64,000 nt of DNA from Loripinus fragilis (Eukaryota > Mollusca > Bivalvia > Lucinida > Lucinidae). Positions 47,720 to 58,630 of this stretch are shown piece after piece. A program made the position numbers and the translations under genes. Positions within the stretch are counted from its first letter, which is position 1. Each line of letters opens with the position of its first letter. The stretch covers positions 36,640,939 to 36,704,938 of the forward strand of contig OZ026521.1 in the NCBI GenBank assembly GCA_964019695.1, given 5' to 3'. The notes under the pieces were generated by a model, which saw nothing but the letters and a program-made list of their open reading frames with translations, was not told the DNA's origin and searched no databases.

Positions 47720-49070
47720 AGCAAACCTGCTGTTGTGGTCACCTCTATTAAGTGTGACCCTCCTCTTATTGACCATTTCAGGGTCCCCTGAACGGTTTCT
47801 AATGCAAATGCACCTTTATTAAGCGTGCATTTGTCAAATGAGATCAGCGGTCCAGCAGCCATTATTGTTCGGCATCCATGGGCCAGTTTGATTGGATTAT
47901 TTGATGCATACAATTTGTGCACCTGTCATATACTTGGTGCAATGTATTATCCCTTTACTAGCCGAAATCAACATAAGCATTTTGGCATCGATTAGCCAGC
48001 CCTAGATTTGACGGATGTGAAGTCTATGGACACAAAGGAGACATGTTTTCTAAAATTCATATTCAGTGTTTTATCACGCAATTGTTTACTATGACACGGT
48101 AACACTGCCTGTATCATAGTAGTAGCTTTCACAATCACAACACAAGGGGCCATATTCAGAGCATTAGCACCGTGCCCTTTTCTGATTCTAGCTGGAGCAC
48201 TGTGGTTCATACAAGGAAGACAGGGAATCATCCTGATAGGAATGAAACTTTTGTTGCTTAGGATGTAAAGCACAGGGATGAGAACAGGATTTTTTTTAAA
48301 AAAGAGGAATTCCTGTCAAAATGGAGGAAACCCCCTATACCCCCTTCAAAATGCAACAGATTTGAACATATTGGGTCAAACCTGAAACAATTTATTTCAG
48401 CAAATTTTGGTCAAAAAAAGTGGAAATCCTCTATAAAGAGGAAGATTCTCATCCCTGAAAGCATCCACAAAAAAAAACAATTGGGGCAAACTGAAATGAG
48501 GGAAATCCGACAATGATAAAAAAAGATGGTTGCCCATAGCAGTCATGCTCTTGGTTACAAGTCTTGGTCACATCTGCCTGTGGTACCAGCTGGAAACTAA
48601 GATTATACTTCAGTTGATATGAGGGGGCAAAATGTTAATCAAATTTATAAAATAAAAGAAATTTAATACACTCAACAGTGTTCAATTTTTATTCAAATTA
48701 TTGTCAAAAATGATCTAAATGGTAATCTCTGCCAATGTACACACATCATCCATGCAAATAGGAACGGGAGGAGTTGACCAGGCCCAGTTGACCTGGGGGA
48801 TAATTTGAATTGGTGACTATATCCTCGCGAGATGTATATTGGTTATATTAGTATGAGGATTGTCAACTGTACCAAAGCTGTGAAATCAATGTACAGTTTT
48901 ATTGTATCAATTCAAAAATTAACTATATTTCTGCCATGTTTTTAACTAGGGACCGTCCCCAAGCACATTTTTTGATGACGTCATAAGTTTCCGTGGCATT
49001 CAGAATTTGCCACCTTAGAAAAATATGTTGGGCAGCATTCCCCTTCCTATGTCATCACTGTCTGTATCTA
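47720..49070. other. intergenic or 5' intron sequence without recognised features
   Basis: No coding exon or repeat is assignable. It could hold the PDS5 non-coding first exon or belong to its first intron. Confidence 0.35.
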
Positions 49071-49072
49071 TT

Positions 49073-49268
49073 TTTTTGTTTTGATTCTTTACGTCCCATC
49101 AACAATCTTTCAGTTAAATAGGGACGGGTATTCCTGGGTTGAACAAGTACTAATCTAGGATAAATGTGTCTTGCTCAAGGACCAAAAAGCAGTGATATCG
49201 GTGAAGCTCGAACCCACGGCCCCTCGGTCTCGAGTCAAGCACTCTACCACTGAGCGACTGCCCTCCCT
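49073..49268 (-). mobile_element. tRNA-derived SINE, family B
   Basis: Tail TTTTGTTTTGATTCTTTACG, head with CAAGCACTCTACCACTGAGC. Confidence 0.8.
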
Positions 49269-49315
49269 GCCTGTATCTATAAATAGACTACAGCATAAGT
49301 CTGACCCAGAATTTC

Positions 49316-49483
49316 ATTTTTTTGTCTGATTTGATTCTTTCCGTCCCATCAACAATCTTTCAGTTATAAAGGGACGGGCCTTCCAGGGTTGAACCAGTAC
49401 TAAGCTAGGATTAATGTTCTTGCTCAAGGAAACAACGCAGGGATGTCGGTGAGGCTCGAACCTGCGGCCCCACTCTCTCCCCC
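49316..49483 (-). mobile_element. tRNA-derived SINE, family B, head truncated
   Basis: Second copy 50 bp away in the same orientation, ending in GAGGCTCGAACCTGCGGCCC; the A-box part is lost. Confidence 0.75.
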
Positions 49484-49650
49484 AGAATTTCAGCTTTGTG
49501 GAAATTGGGGTTCAACTTTATAATATCAAGGGCAGACAAATTTTATGTGTAAATTTGCATTCGAGAAAGCAGTTAAAAATTGCAAACAGATTCCTTGCTT
49601 ATAGAATAGAAAAGAAGAGAAAGACATGTATGAGGGTCTCAATCTGGGCC

Positions 49651-49845
49651 CAGTGATTTTGTTACCTGCGCATCCTGCATCTTTTGCACATTAGGTTTTA
49701 TTTCAGCGAATCCCGGGATGCAATAGTACTGCGGACTTGTCTTTAAAAATAGTGTTTGGAATCATAAGTTTGCAGTTGGGACTCATTGATATTGGAAACA
49801 GCGAGTCCCAGGACCCATAAGCCCAAAATTGTAAATGAATCACTG
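49651..49845. mobile_element. 195-bp MITE with CAGTGATT ends and a 6-bp target duplication (copy 1)
   Basis: CAGTGATTTTGTTACCTGCG at the left, AATGAATCACTG at the right. The flanks are TGGGCC (49645-49650) and TGGGCC (49846-49851). Confidence 0.85.
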
Positions 49846-50065
49846 TGGGCCAAATCGTTAATCTGACAAATTTGGGCCCAAAAATCAGTAATCAGTAAAA
49901 AAGTAACACCCATCTAGAAGCATTTACGAGGTGGAATACTTTTCTTCCTTCAAATTGGCTAACTGATAAAACACACCATTTCTGTTATTCGGTAATTTTT
50001 TCCCCAAAAAATCGCTAATCATTATATTTTTAGGCCGAAATTTGCTTACACTAGCACCTCTCATT

Positions 50066-50866
50066 GGTCACTGGACATTTCAGCCCATAACAATTTCGGC
50101 CCATGTCAATTCCGGCCCATAACCAAATCGGCCTATACAATTTCGGCCCACAGGTATAATAATGTATAATTGGTATGTTTGTCTATAATTGGTATAATTA
50201 GATCGGCTTACCTGTAATTATCCACACAAACATAATAATTAATAAGAATGGTCCGTTTTAATTGATTAGGAGTTTGTATGTAAGAGAAGATTCATCACAT
50301 AGGCAACGTGCAGCCAAGGCTCAGACGACCCTGCGCATTTACACACTCTAGCAAGAGCATTTCCTGCTCGCATATGAAACTCATGAGATTCTTCCTTAAT
50401 CCAATTATTCAATTTAACTCACTGAACAAGTTGTATTTGCTAATGCAAAATATGTATGCAGTGATTTTGTTACCTGCGCATCCTGCATCTTTTTCGCACA
50501 AGTTTTTATTTCAGCGAGTCCTGGCGAGTCCTGGGATGCAATAGTATTGCAGACTTTTCATTAAAAATAGTGTTTTGAACTCATAAGTTTGCAGTTGGGA
50601 CTCATTGATATTGGAAACAGCGAGTCCCAGGACCCATAAGCCAAAATTGTAAATGAATCACTGTGTATGTGATTAATGATTATTTCTTCTCATAAAGATA
50701 CCAGTATAACTCTATTTATCAATTTTAATGTTTTCAATAATATATAATCTCTTTTGCAGAAATCCAGGTTGACAAAATTTATGGGCCGAAATTGCAATGG
50801 GCCGAAATTGTCATGGGCCGAAATTGACACGGGCCGAATTTGTTATGGGCCGAAATGACCCGGAAC
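50066..50866. mobile_element. MULE/foldback-like element with iterated TTTCGGCCCAT arms and a 9-bp target duplication
   Basis: The left arm carries four to five copies of a ~17-bp word (CAATTTCGGCCCATGTCAAT and variants). The right arm carries five of the reverse complement (ATGGGCCGAAATTGTCATG and variants). CCTCTCATT flanks both ends (50057-50065 and 50867-50875). The interior holds the 205-bp MITE at 50459-50663 and no transposase. Confidence 0.8.
50459..50663. mobile_element. 205-bp MITE with CAGTGATT ends and a 6-bp target duplication (copy 2)
   Basis: Same element as 49651-49845. The flanks are TGTATG (50453-50458) and TGTATG (50664-50669). It is nested in the MULE-like element at 50066-50866. 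Confidence 0.85.
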
Positions 50867-50879
50867 CCTCTCATTCCGC

Positions 50880-52700
50880 TATACGGTAAAATTAACCCTA
50901 AAAATTAGCTAACCGTTAAATTTTAGGGCTAAGGTTCGCTAATCCTTTTAAATTTAGGGCCATAATTTGCTAATCAGTAAACTCCATGTATCATTTATCA
51001 AAATAAAATGTCTGGATCATGCCCTCAACCGGAAACCATGAATTTCCAAATACCATGGAATTGTAAGTACCACAAATACACCTAAATATCGCATATCCTA
51101 TACTTCAATCACACTTCCTTAAAGCTGCATAGTCTGTAACTTTTGATCTTTTAATTTTAGAAATAATGCATCTATTTTCAAGAACACAGCAAAAAAACTA
51201 AAATTCATGTATATATTTGGAAAATAAGTGCTAATATACATGAAATTGGGAACACAAAGGCAATTTTTGATTGGGAAGGTCTCCCATACAAGGGGGTAAA
51301 AATGGCCAAATAAAATCACCTTTTATCCTCTGTGATTGCGGGAAAAAAAAATCTTTGCAGTTGTTTTATTGGATGATTTATAATGAATATTTAAATTAAT
51401 GTACCCTTGCAAGGACAGCCGAAAATCAAAGTCAGAGTTTCAAAATGTCCGCCAATGCGTAACACTGGAATAAATATTTATACCTGTTGGCCACACCCTA
51501 AAGTGCAGCCTAGGAGTTAACCAACCGAGTCATAGAAACCCCTAGCACTGAATTCAGGGCGATATGATGGATTTTTATTTTATGTTATCATATAGCCCTG
51601 ATTTTTTAAGCCTTTATCTTTTCCCTTACTGTTATCGTGGACGTAAACCAAGTTGAAAACACATTTCCAAACAGTGTCTTCCTCTAACACTACTCCATTT
51701 TGTATGTTTATAGGTTTATCTATATTTTGCTATTTAGTTTGCCGCTGATGCATACCTGATTAGTTCTAAAAAGATAAAATACTCCTGTCCACACAGAATG
51801 TTTACACTATTTGTTTTCAAAACATGGCGTCATTTTTTGTCTTCTGAGCTGAAGAGCATGCTTTTTCTGTGGGTACTAAAGTCACGCACAAATTTGTTTT
51901 GGTATTTAATGTACCGACACTGACCCGTTTACTTTCAGTTTTCTGAATACACAGATGTTTTAACAGCATTAAATACCAAAATCAGACTTATATGTTTTCT
52001 TTTACCTTCCTTATTATCATAATTGGCCTAAAAATGATCATACCTGGTCTGTTGAGATTAAAAGAATCCAATACCATCTCACCATACATTTGTTACATGT
52101 AGATATTTGCAAAAAAAGATGACCAATTACCGATCCAACTGGGGCCGCCTTTTACCAATTTGTTGCCATCGAGAACTACCCAGTTGGACATGTACAAACT
52201 GTGTCCGAGGAGTTCTTAATGGCAATGGATGGGATCCTTTTTTGTGCATACAGGTTGATTTTTATGGTGACCTCTCTCACCATTTGTAATAGATTATCTT
52301 TTAATATCTTGATGAATGTCAACGAATAAAGGTCAATCTTCAACCTAGTATGCAAATTTTTCACCCTGTTTCTGTATTCCGACGGATGTCACTGGATTGA
52401 AAATTGACTATTTTCAGATAAGGAACTCCCCCACTTCCGCTAACAGGAAATACATAGAAAAAAATCCAAATGGTTTTGCATATTCAAACAATGACATCAT
52501 TATACAATTCTAATCATAAACCATTGCGCACATGTTCAAAAAGAAGGTCAAAACACCCAATGTCTCTATATAAGATTCACGTGGCGCCTTAAAAACGATG
52601 GGTACCAACTGTGTGTATTGACCGATAGCCTATTTGAACATAAGCGTGTGATAGTAAAGCTATTCAGCGTGCAGCAGGGTTAGCCATGAAATAAAAAATA
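50880..52700. other. non-coding sequence without recognised genes
   Basis: No convincing exon. A half of the AAAGCTGCATAGTCTGTAAC element (see 54704-55073) occurs near 51121-51180. Repeated words like GGCTAACTGATAAA / CTAACCGTTAAA near 49960 and 50910 suggest another old repeat. Confidence 0.35.
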
Positions 52701-52824
52701 TTTTCTTTCACTAATATCTTACTGATCACCGTGCAAAAGTAATTTGATTCTGATCTTTCCAATCCAAACAAGCTGACCCTCTCTCGGTTCAGAGGTCAAT
52801 GCACTCTTGCGTTAGCTTGCAACT

Positions 52825-52847
52825 TTTGGCGGGAAACTTGTCACGTG
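52825..52847. promoter_or_regulatory. candidate E2F site with adjacent E-box
   Basis: TTTGGCGGGAAA (52825-52836) matches the E2F consensus in full, and CACGTG (52842-52847) follows six bases later. Both are common in promoters of S-phase and cohesion genes. Just to the left on the minus strand, GATCA|GTAAGATAT near 52715-52725 could be the donor of a non-coding PDS5 exon 1. The link to PDS5 is inference. Confidence 0.4.
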
Positions 52848-53540
52848 AGACCATGATCAGAATAACAATTGTCCGCCTTGTTGGAAAAGTCTATTTTCGG
52901 TCTGATTATGACATTTTGGAACATGACAAAGCTTCCTTTCCGAAAATTAGATTTATACGGGTGGGGTATGTGATTGTTAAGGATTTCTGTCAAGTAAGTA
53001 TCTCATTTTCTTCGGCATGCTATATTAAATTGAAATCAAACCATTCTTGGAAATCGACTTTCATTTTCTGAAATCGGTCATTACTCGTTATAATTTAATA
53101 GAAAATAGGGGGCGCTACAATGCACAATCATACAGAAACGTGACTGCTGCGAGCGTACCAACATAGAGTAAGTTAACAGAATCAATAGCTTTAACAATTT
53201 TGCCCTGCTTTTCAAAATTCAAACACCTACTTGTTTCTTATATTGTCCAAAATCCACTGTTAATCTTATTATAATAATGTACTGAGTTTTTGAAAAAGCG
53301 CTGACATACCTTACCTAGTCATGGGGAGTATAACCAGTACCGGGTTTTATTATAATATTTCTCAACGTTTTATTAAGTTCGTCTCATCAATTCAACATCC
53401 AAATTTTATCGCAAAAACGTCATCACCCCTAGCTCGTGAAAAGCATGCAAAATGGCTGCGATGAGCCGAAAAACAACAACAAGAACATGATATTACAGAT
53501 TGCATTGATCGTGTCATAATAACGAAGTCAATGGTAACAT

Positions 53541-53893
53541 TTTTATAACTTTGGTTGTGTATGTAAAACACATGAAGAAGTCTAAATGGTTGGATTGTCA
53601 AGGAAACGAGTTTTTCCAAAAACAAATGGGGACTCCATCACTGGTCAAGATAGAGCACAAAAACACTGCGACTTTAGATTCAGCAAGATCGAAAAAAAAT
53701 CTAAAGTCGCAGTTCTGCAACTATGGTTGTGTATGTAAAACACATGAAGAAGTCTGAATGGTTGGATTGTCAAGGAAATAACTTTTTCCCAAAACAAAAG
53801 GGGACTCCATCACTGGTCAAGAAAGAGCACAAAAACACTTCGACTTTAGATTCAGCCAGATCAAAAAAAATCTAAAGTCGCAGTTCTGCAACT
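53541..53893. repeat. two tandem ~175-bp copies, each ending in a hairpin
   Basis: TATGTAAAACACATGAAGAA and GGGGACTCCATCACTGGTCA occur in both copies. Each ends with a hairpin GCGACTTTAGATTC / AAATCTAAAGTCGC. Confidence 0.85.
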
Positions 53894-54703
53894 AAGAAAC
53901 CCCATGTATTTCTTACATATTCGACCAAAGTCAACTAACACTTGAATTGACAACATACATGTATTATTTATTCCAGGGTTTGCGCTAGGATTTATTTGTC
54001 TTTCGCCACCATTTTCGCCTATCAGATTTTTTTTGTGCCATTTTCTCGAACTTAGAGCCAGATTTTGGCCATTTTTCGCCCAAAAAGAGCAAGGGTTGGG
54101 GGCATTTTTCGCAAAAAATGTCTTCTGTCTTTAACCCCCTTAATTCTGGTGGATTATTATACACACATTGATAAAACAACTAAGGAATAGTCCATTTTGT
54201 ATTTAAAGCGGTTGACAGTCTTGTATATTTGTACCTGGAGATTGTTGATTTTTCTTAACAAACAGAGCAAACACTGACGAAATGCTGTTTGGGTACTCAC
54301 TGCTTGCCAAAGTACCTGTTTGCAAGTATTCAGAATAAATAGGATTAACCAACATTGTACGTTTAAGGTGTCAGGCAAAAAATAATACACAGGGATGAAA
54401 ATGATCAGACTTTTGATGTAATTGTCAATCTTTCCATAGAGTTTATATGGAAAACCTCCATTCAGGTTTGAACACCTGAACGTGAGACAGGTTATTTTTC
54501 AACACATCATCAGATTGAAAATAATTGCTTATATATGTATGACGCCAATTTTAAAATAATATGACTTTTTTCTCTCGATTTTTTTGGTATTTGATTTTAG
54601 TGATTGAAAGTTTGCAATCAATGTTATTCTCGCTTGAATATAAAATTATAAAAGATCATATAATACTTTGATTAAAATGTTTAAATTGGGAAATTATATT
54701 TTA

Positions 54704-55073
54704 AAGCTGCATACTCTGTAACTTTGAACATTTTTCGAATTTTTTTATTTTCTTTTTAAATCATTTGTAAAAGTAGAATTAAGCTATGTTTTTACAATAA
54801 AAATGTTCAGTACAGCTGAAAACTGCATGGAAAAGTGAATTATCTTATCAAATAGGTGTTAATTTCTCTTGTTGGTAATTATTTGCGTCCCTCCAATAAT
54901 TCTAGACCGTTGAATTTTAACATAAATGCAGTTGTTTTGATAGTGATAACCTGTTAAGATTTACGAAAATGGTAAAACGTTTACCTGAATTTGAGTATTT
55001 TTACTGTGTTCTTGAAAAATAAAAACATTATTCTTAAAATTAGAAGATCAAAAGTTACAGACTATGCAGCTTT
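54704..55073. mobile_element. 370-bp MITE with AAAGCTGCATA ends
   Basis: AAAGCTGCATACTCTGTAAC at the left faces GTTACAGACTATGCAGCTTT at the right, a ~22-bp inverted repeat. A related end occurs at 51121. Confidence 0.8.
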
Positions 55074-55079
55074 AAATAG

Positions 55080-56130
55080 AACGAATAACTGCCTTGCCAA
55101 AGTAGTTTGCTAAATATTGTAACAAGGGAGCTAATTCAAAAATATTAGGGGAGAGCACAATTGCATAATTTTTACCTCGGAATACAGGCCCGATTTTTTC
55201 TGACAAAACAAATTTAAATCAAGTGAGCCATAACATCATCTACCTTTTAAATAAAAAGGTTTCTGTTTAGAAATGATAGGTTCAGATATCTGAAACTGTC
55301 GAGAAAAGCACTTTGAACAGCGTGTGCAGTTGCTGTCTTGAAAAGAGAAGCAATGCTACTGTCAGCCTTTGCGAGATGCGCGGATCCTGTCGCATGCCTG
55401 GTAATGTCTAGTGTGTGATGCCGTCAGATGAAAGAATGGCACAGTCAACACCATGCAAATCTTTCTCCTTTCTCACAAAGCTTGATGGAAAGCTCGAAGC
55501 AATATATCTATCTTCTTACGAGTGGAAAGTGAGCTTGCAAGTGACACTTGATTTTTTCTTCTTCGTGGACGTCGATGTAGCGGTCTTTTCAACATGTTTA
55601 AAGTTACGAATTCAGAAAGCTATGTAATGACTAATATTATTGACCACAAAAAGCAAAGATGTCTAGATGATGGTGCAGTTTATTTCATGCACAGCATGGC
55701 ACCATGTATATTATAGTCTGTAATTATGACCGTTACCTGTAACAGCTGTTAAAAGTGTGTGCCGATCGCCGTAGGTTATAAACATTTATACTGGGTCCGA
55801 GGTTATGAGCGCGTGTCCAGGTTTGACTCGATCAGCTACTGAATTGTGTGGTCGATAATAGGGGTGTTAATTGACAATAAAGATACACATTGATGACCAT
55901 TAAGCGGCACGAGGCAATGACTTGTAGCCAGAGGTGACGATTCCGACGCTAGGCAAAAAAATATACTTGCGATTTTTCTTTCGCCAATAGTTGTCACCAA
56001 ATTAATATTTTTTGCGCCAAATTTATTATTTCTTCGCATTTTGCGACGATGGCGATCGGTAGCGCAAACCCTGTATTAAAAAATAAAAGACCTTTGTAAA
56101 ATCGAGGCATATTTAGTGGAGAAATATGGA
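55080..56130. other. non-coding sequence without recognised features
   Basis: No exon, RNA gene or repeat is assignable. Segments TTTTTCGCC and GCGCAAACCCTG near 54000 and 56050 look like related ends facing each other around a ~2-kb interval, which would be a larger, unassigned repeat. Confidence 0.3.
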
Positions 56131-56142
56131 TTCAAAAATGAT

Positions 56143-56733
56143 GGGTCCGTGTATTCACCGGATCGGGCCTAATCACCGGATCTGACCGAATCGGACCGGA
56201 TCGGGCCCGAAATTGGCCTATTCCTTTGCTTAACTGATTGTTTTTGCTTTACAAGAATGATGTACATAAAAGATTATGTATTTAGTGCAATTTGTATGCA
56301 CTTGAATATATTAATATTGATATAAACGGCAAAAAACCCATACTCAACGGACCCTTTTTGCAATGGTCAGCTATCAATTCACACCTGTTGTGTTTTACAT
56401 AAAATGACATGCGCAGGTCTATCCTTTGTTCAGTATAAAGAAACCAATTTTCCTCAAATTAAAACAAGCCATTTTTGGTACAGACGTCATTAATTTGATC
56501 CTAAAAATACTTTACAACATAAGATAAAAATAGCGTTATTTGACCATTTTTGGGCCCGATCCGGTCAGATAGTAGCTATCGTCTCCGACCTTGATGATCC
56601 AGACATCATTATTATGATCATATACATACTTTATAAACATAATAATAATAAAAAAATGTTTTAAAAAAGAGCTAAATAGCCAATTTCGGGCCCGATCCGG
56701 TGATTAGGTCCGATCCGGTTAATACACGGACCG
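56143..56733. mobile_element. 591-bp MULE-like element with GGTCCGTGTATT ends and a 9-bp target duplication
   Basis: GGGTCCGTGTATTCACCGGA at the left faces CCGGTTAATACACGGACC at the right. Sub-terminal words GATCGGGCCCGAAATTGGC occur in both arms. AAAAATGAT flanks both ends (56134-56142 and 56734-56742). Confidence 0.85.
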
Positions 56734-56814
56734 AAAAATGATTGACTGCACTATGACAGATAGGAGGCCAATCCATTATCGTTAATTGTGAATTTGTTCG
56801 CAAGTGCATGATTA

Positions 56815-57014
56815 NNNNNNNNNNNNNNNNNNNNNNNNNNNNNNNNNNNNNNNNNNNNNNNNNNNNNNNNNNNNNNNNNNNNNNNNNNNNNNNNNNNNNN
56901 NNNNNNNNNNNNNNNNNNNNNNNNNNNNNNNNNNNNNNNNNNNNNNNNNNNNNNNNNNNNNNNNNNNNNNNNNNNNNNNNNNNNNNNNNNNNNNNNNNNN
57001 NNNNNNNNNNNNNN
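56815..57014. other. assembly gap (200 N)
   Basis: Exactly 200 unknown bases, so its true size may be arbitrary. Confidence 1.
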
Positions 57015-57129
57015 TGTGGCACGAGAAGACTCAGACTGGCTGAGGCATTGAAATCTTCGCTGTCGACATAAAAAAATCAATTCATAGTAAACAAATGACC
57101 GCTGGCGAAGACTTGGAGTCCTAGCTGGC

Positions 57130-58435
57130 TCCAATTCAATTCAATTCAAGTTTATTCAGGTAAGATCAGACATAACCATAGAAATCAATACTAAATGACA
57201 CATATCATACACATTTAATCGGATAGAGCTACATAAAAAATGATATACTTTAAGACATATTGTATAAAATGATTCTGATCTTATAACCTAGGATAAGTGT
57301 AGCATTAAGTGTAGCATCCATAAAAGTCTGACCCTATATACCTACATTATCACAGATAGATTTTTATAATACAGCAAGGTTAAAAATATCTAAAATGTCT
57401 GCTTAAAAAAAGTTATAAATACATGCTTCTTTTGACTGACCAGCAGTCAAGAGATGCCTTTTACAGCAGTTTAAATAGACAATTTGTTTGTAATTGATTT
57501 GATATCATCCGGTAAACTTTTCTAGTATACAATCGCATTATAATAAAATGTTCAAGAATCACAGCCCTTAATGGAAGGTACTACAAGTTTGTATAAACTA
57601 CCCCTTGTTCTGTAGGAGTGGCTATCTGCTACTCTTAAAAATGTTGATTTAGGTACTGTTGACAAGCTCTTGGTAAACATTAAAACATGATTCAACCTCA
57701 ATTGCTTTGCTCTATCCTCTACCTTAAGCATTTTATTTCAGACATTATGGAATAGCTTATCCTTGTCATGGGTTTAAGATTTAGGATAAACCTTATTATC
57801 TTATTTTGAGTCACCTGAAGCTTGTGTTTTAAGGTTTTATTTAAGCTACCATACGAAGAGGAACATGATTAATCAAAGTAACATTGTATAAGAGCTGTTG
57901 ACAAAGTTAACCTTGTTGAGCTATTCAAACTAGTACAATTTCTATATAAAACTTCAACCTTGATTTTACTATTCCAATAATGGAATTAACTATCTTTTCA
58001 CAAGTCATGTATTTATCAATATAGAGTTCAATATATCTTATACTATCCTGCGCCTTGATAACTTGTTCCTTGCATTTTACATTGAAGTTTTTGATGTTAT
58101 TAAGTTTTCTGCGAGGCTCGAATAGGACACATTCTGTCTTAGCTAAATGTAAAGATAATTTATTATCTACTTACCAGTTTGAGCATGACTCCATTACTTC
58201 AGACAGTTTTTGTAATATTACTTCTGAGTCCTTATGACAATAAAGTATGGCACTATCATCAGTATGAATAATTTACTCACAGTCAGCACTGACACTGGTG
58301 AACATATCATTCACATAACATAAAAAGAGTAAAGGTCGAAGTATACTCCCTTGAGGAACACCACAATTTACATAGCCTGGACTTGATGTGACCCCATTAA
58401 TGGAACTTCTAGCTGTCTGTCAGCTAAATATGATT
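57130..58435 (-). pseudogene. decayed LINE reverse-transcriptase 3' half
   Basis: On the minus strand, broken frames read YVNCGVPQGSILRPLLFLCY then VNDMFTSVS, followed by TDDSAILYCHKD (a YADD-box relative with the first residues lost) and ESCSNW. After further frameshifts come LSLHLAKTECVLFEPRRKL-like and ILPDDIKSI-like segments near the 3' end. This order (motif B, motif C, thumb) is that of a CR1/L2-type non-LTR RT. An (ATTGA)n-like tail lies at 57130-57150. Stops and frameshifts make it inactive. Confidence 0.75.
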
Positions 58436-58464
58436 TGAACACATTTTTATGTCTTCTCTTTCAG

Positions 58465-58630
58465 ACAAATGATCAGATCAGATCGAATGTGACCTTATTT
58501 GCTGAAGAACTCACAGGAACGGGTACAATCAGAAATGTAACTGAACTGGATATAGCAAGAGGGTGTCAGTACATACGTGAATGTTATTTCGACCCAGACA
58601 TTAATCCAGCAGCATTTTGGATAACAGCAG
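58465..58630 (+). CDS. mucin-like gene, penultimate exon
   Basis: Acceptor TTTCAG at 58459-58464, donor GCAG|GTCTTT, phase 0 to phase 1. It encodes 55 residues from TNDQIRSNV to FWITA. It starts only ~30 bp after the end of the decayed LINE. Confidence 0.7.

Noticed and set aside
56672..57134. Open frames across the N stretch
   Set aside because: They consist mainly of unknown residues from the assembly gap.
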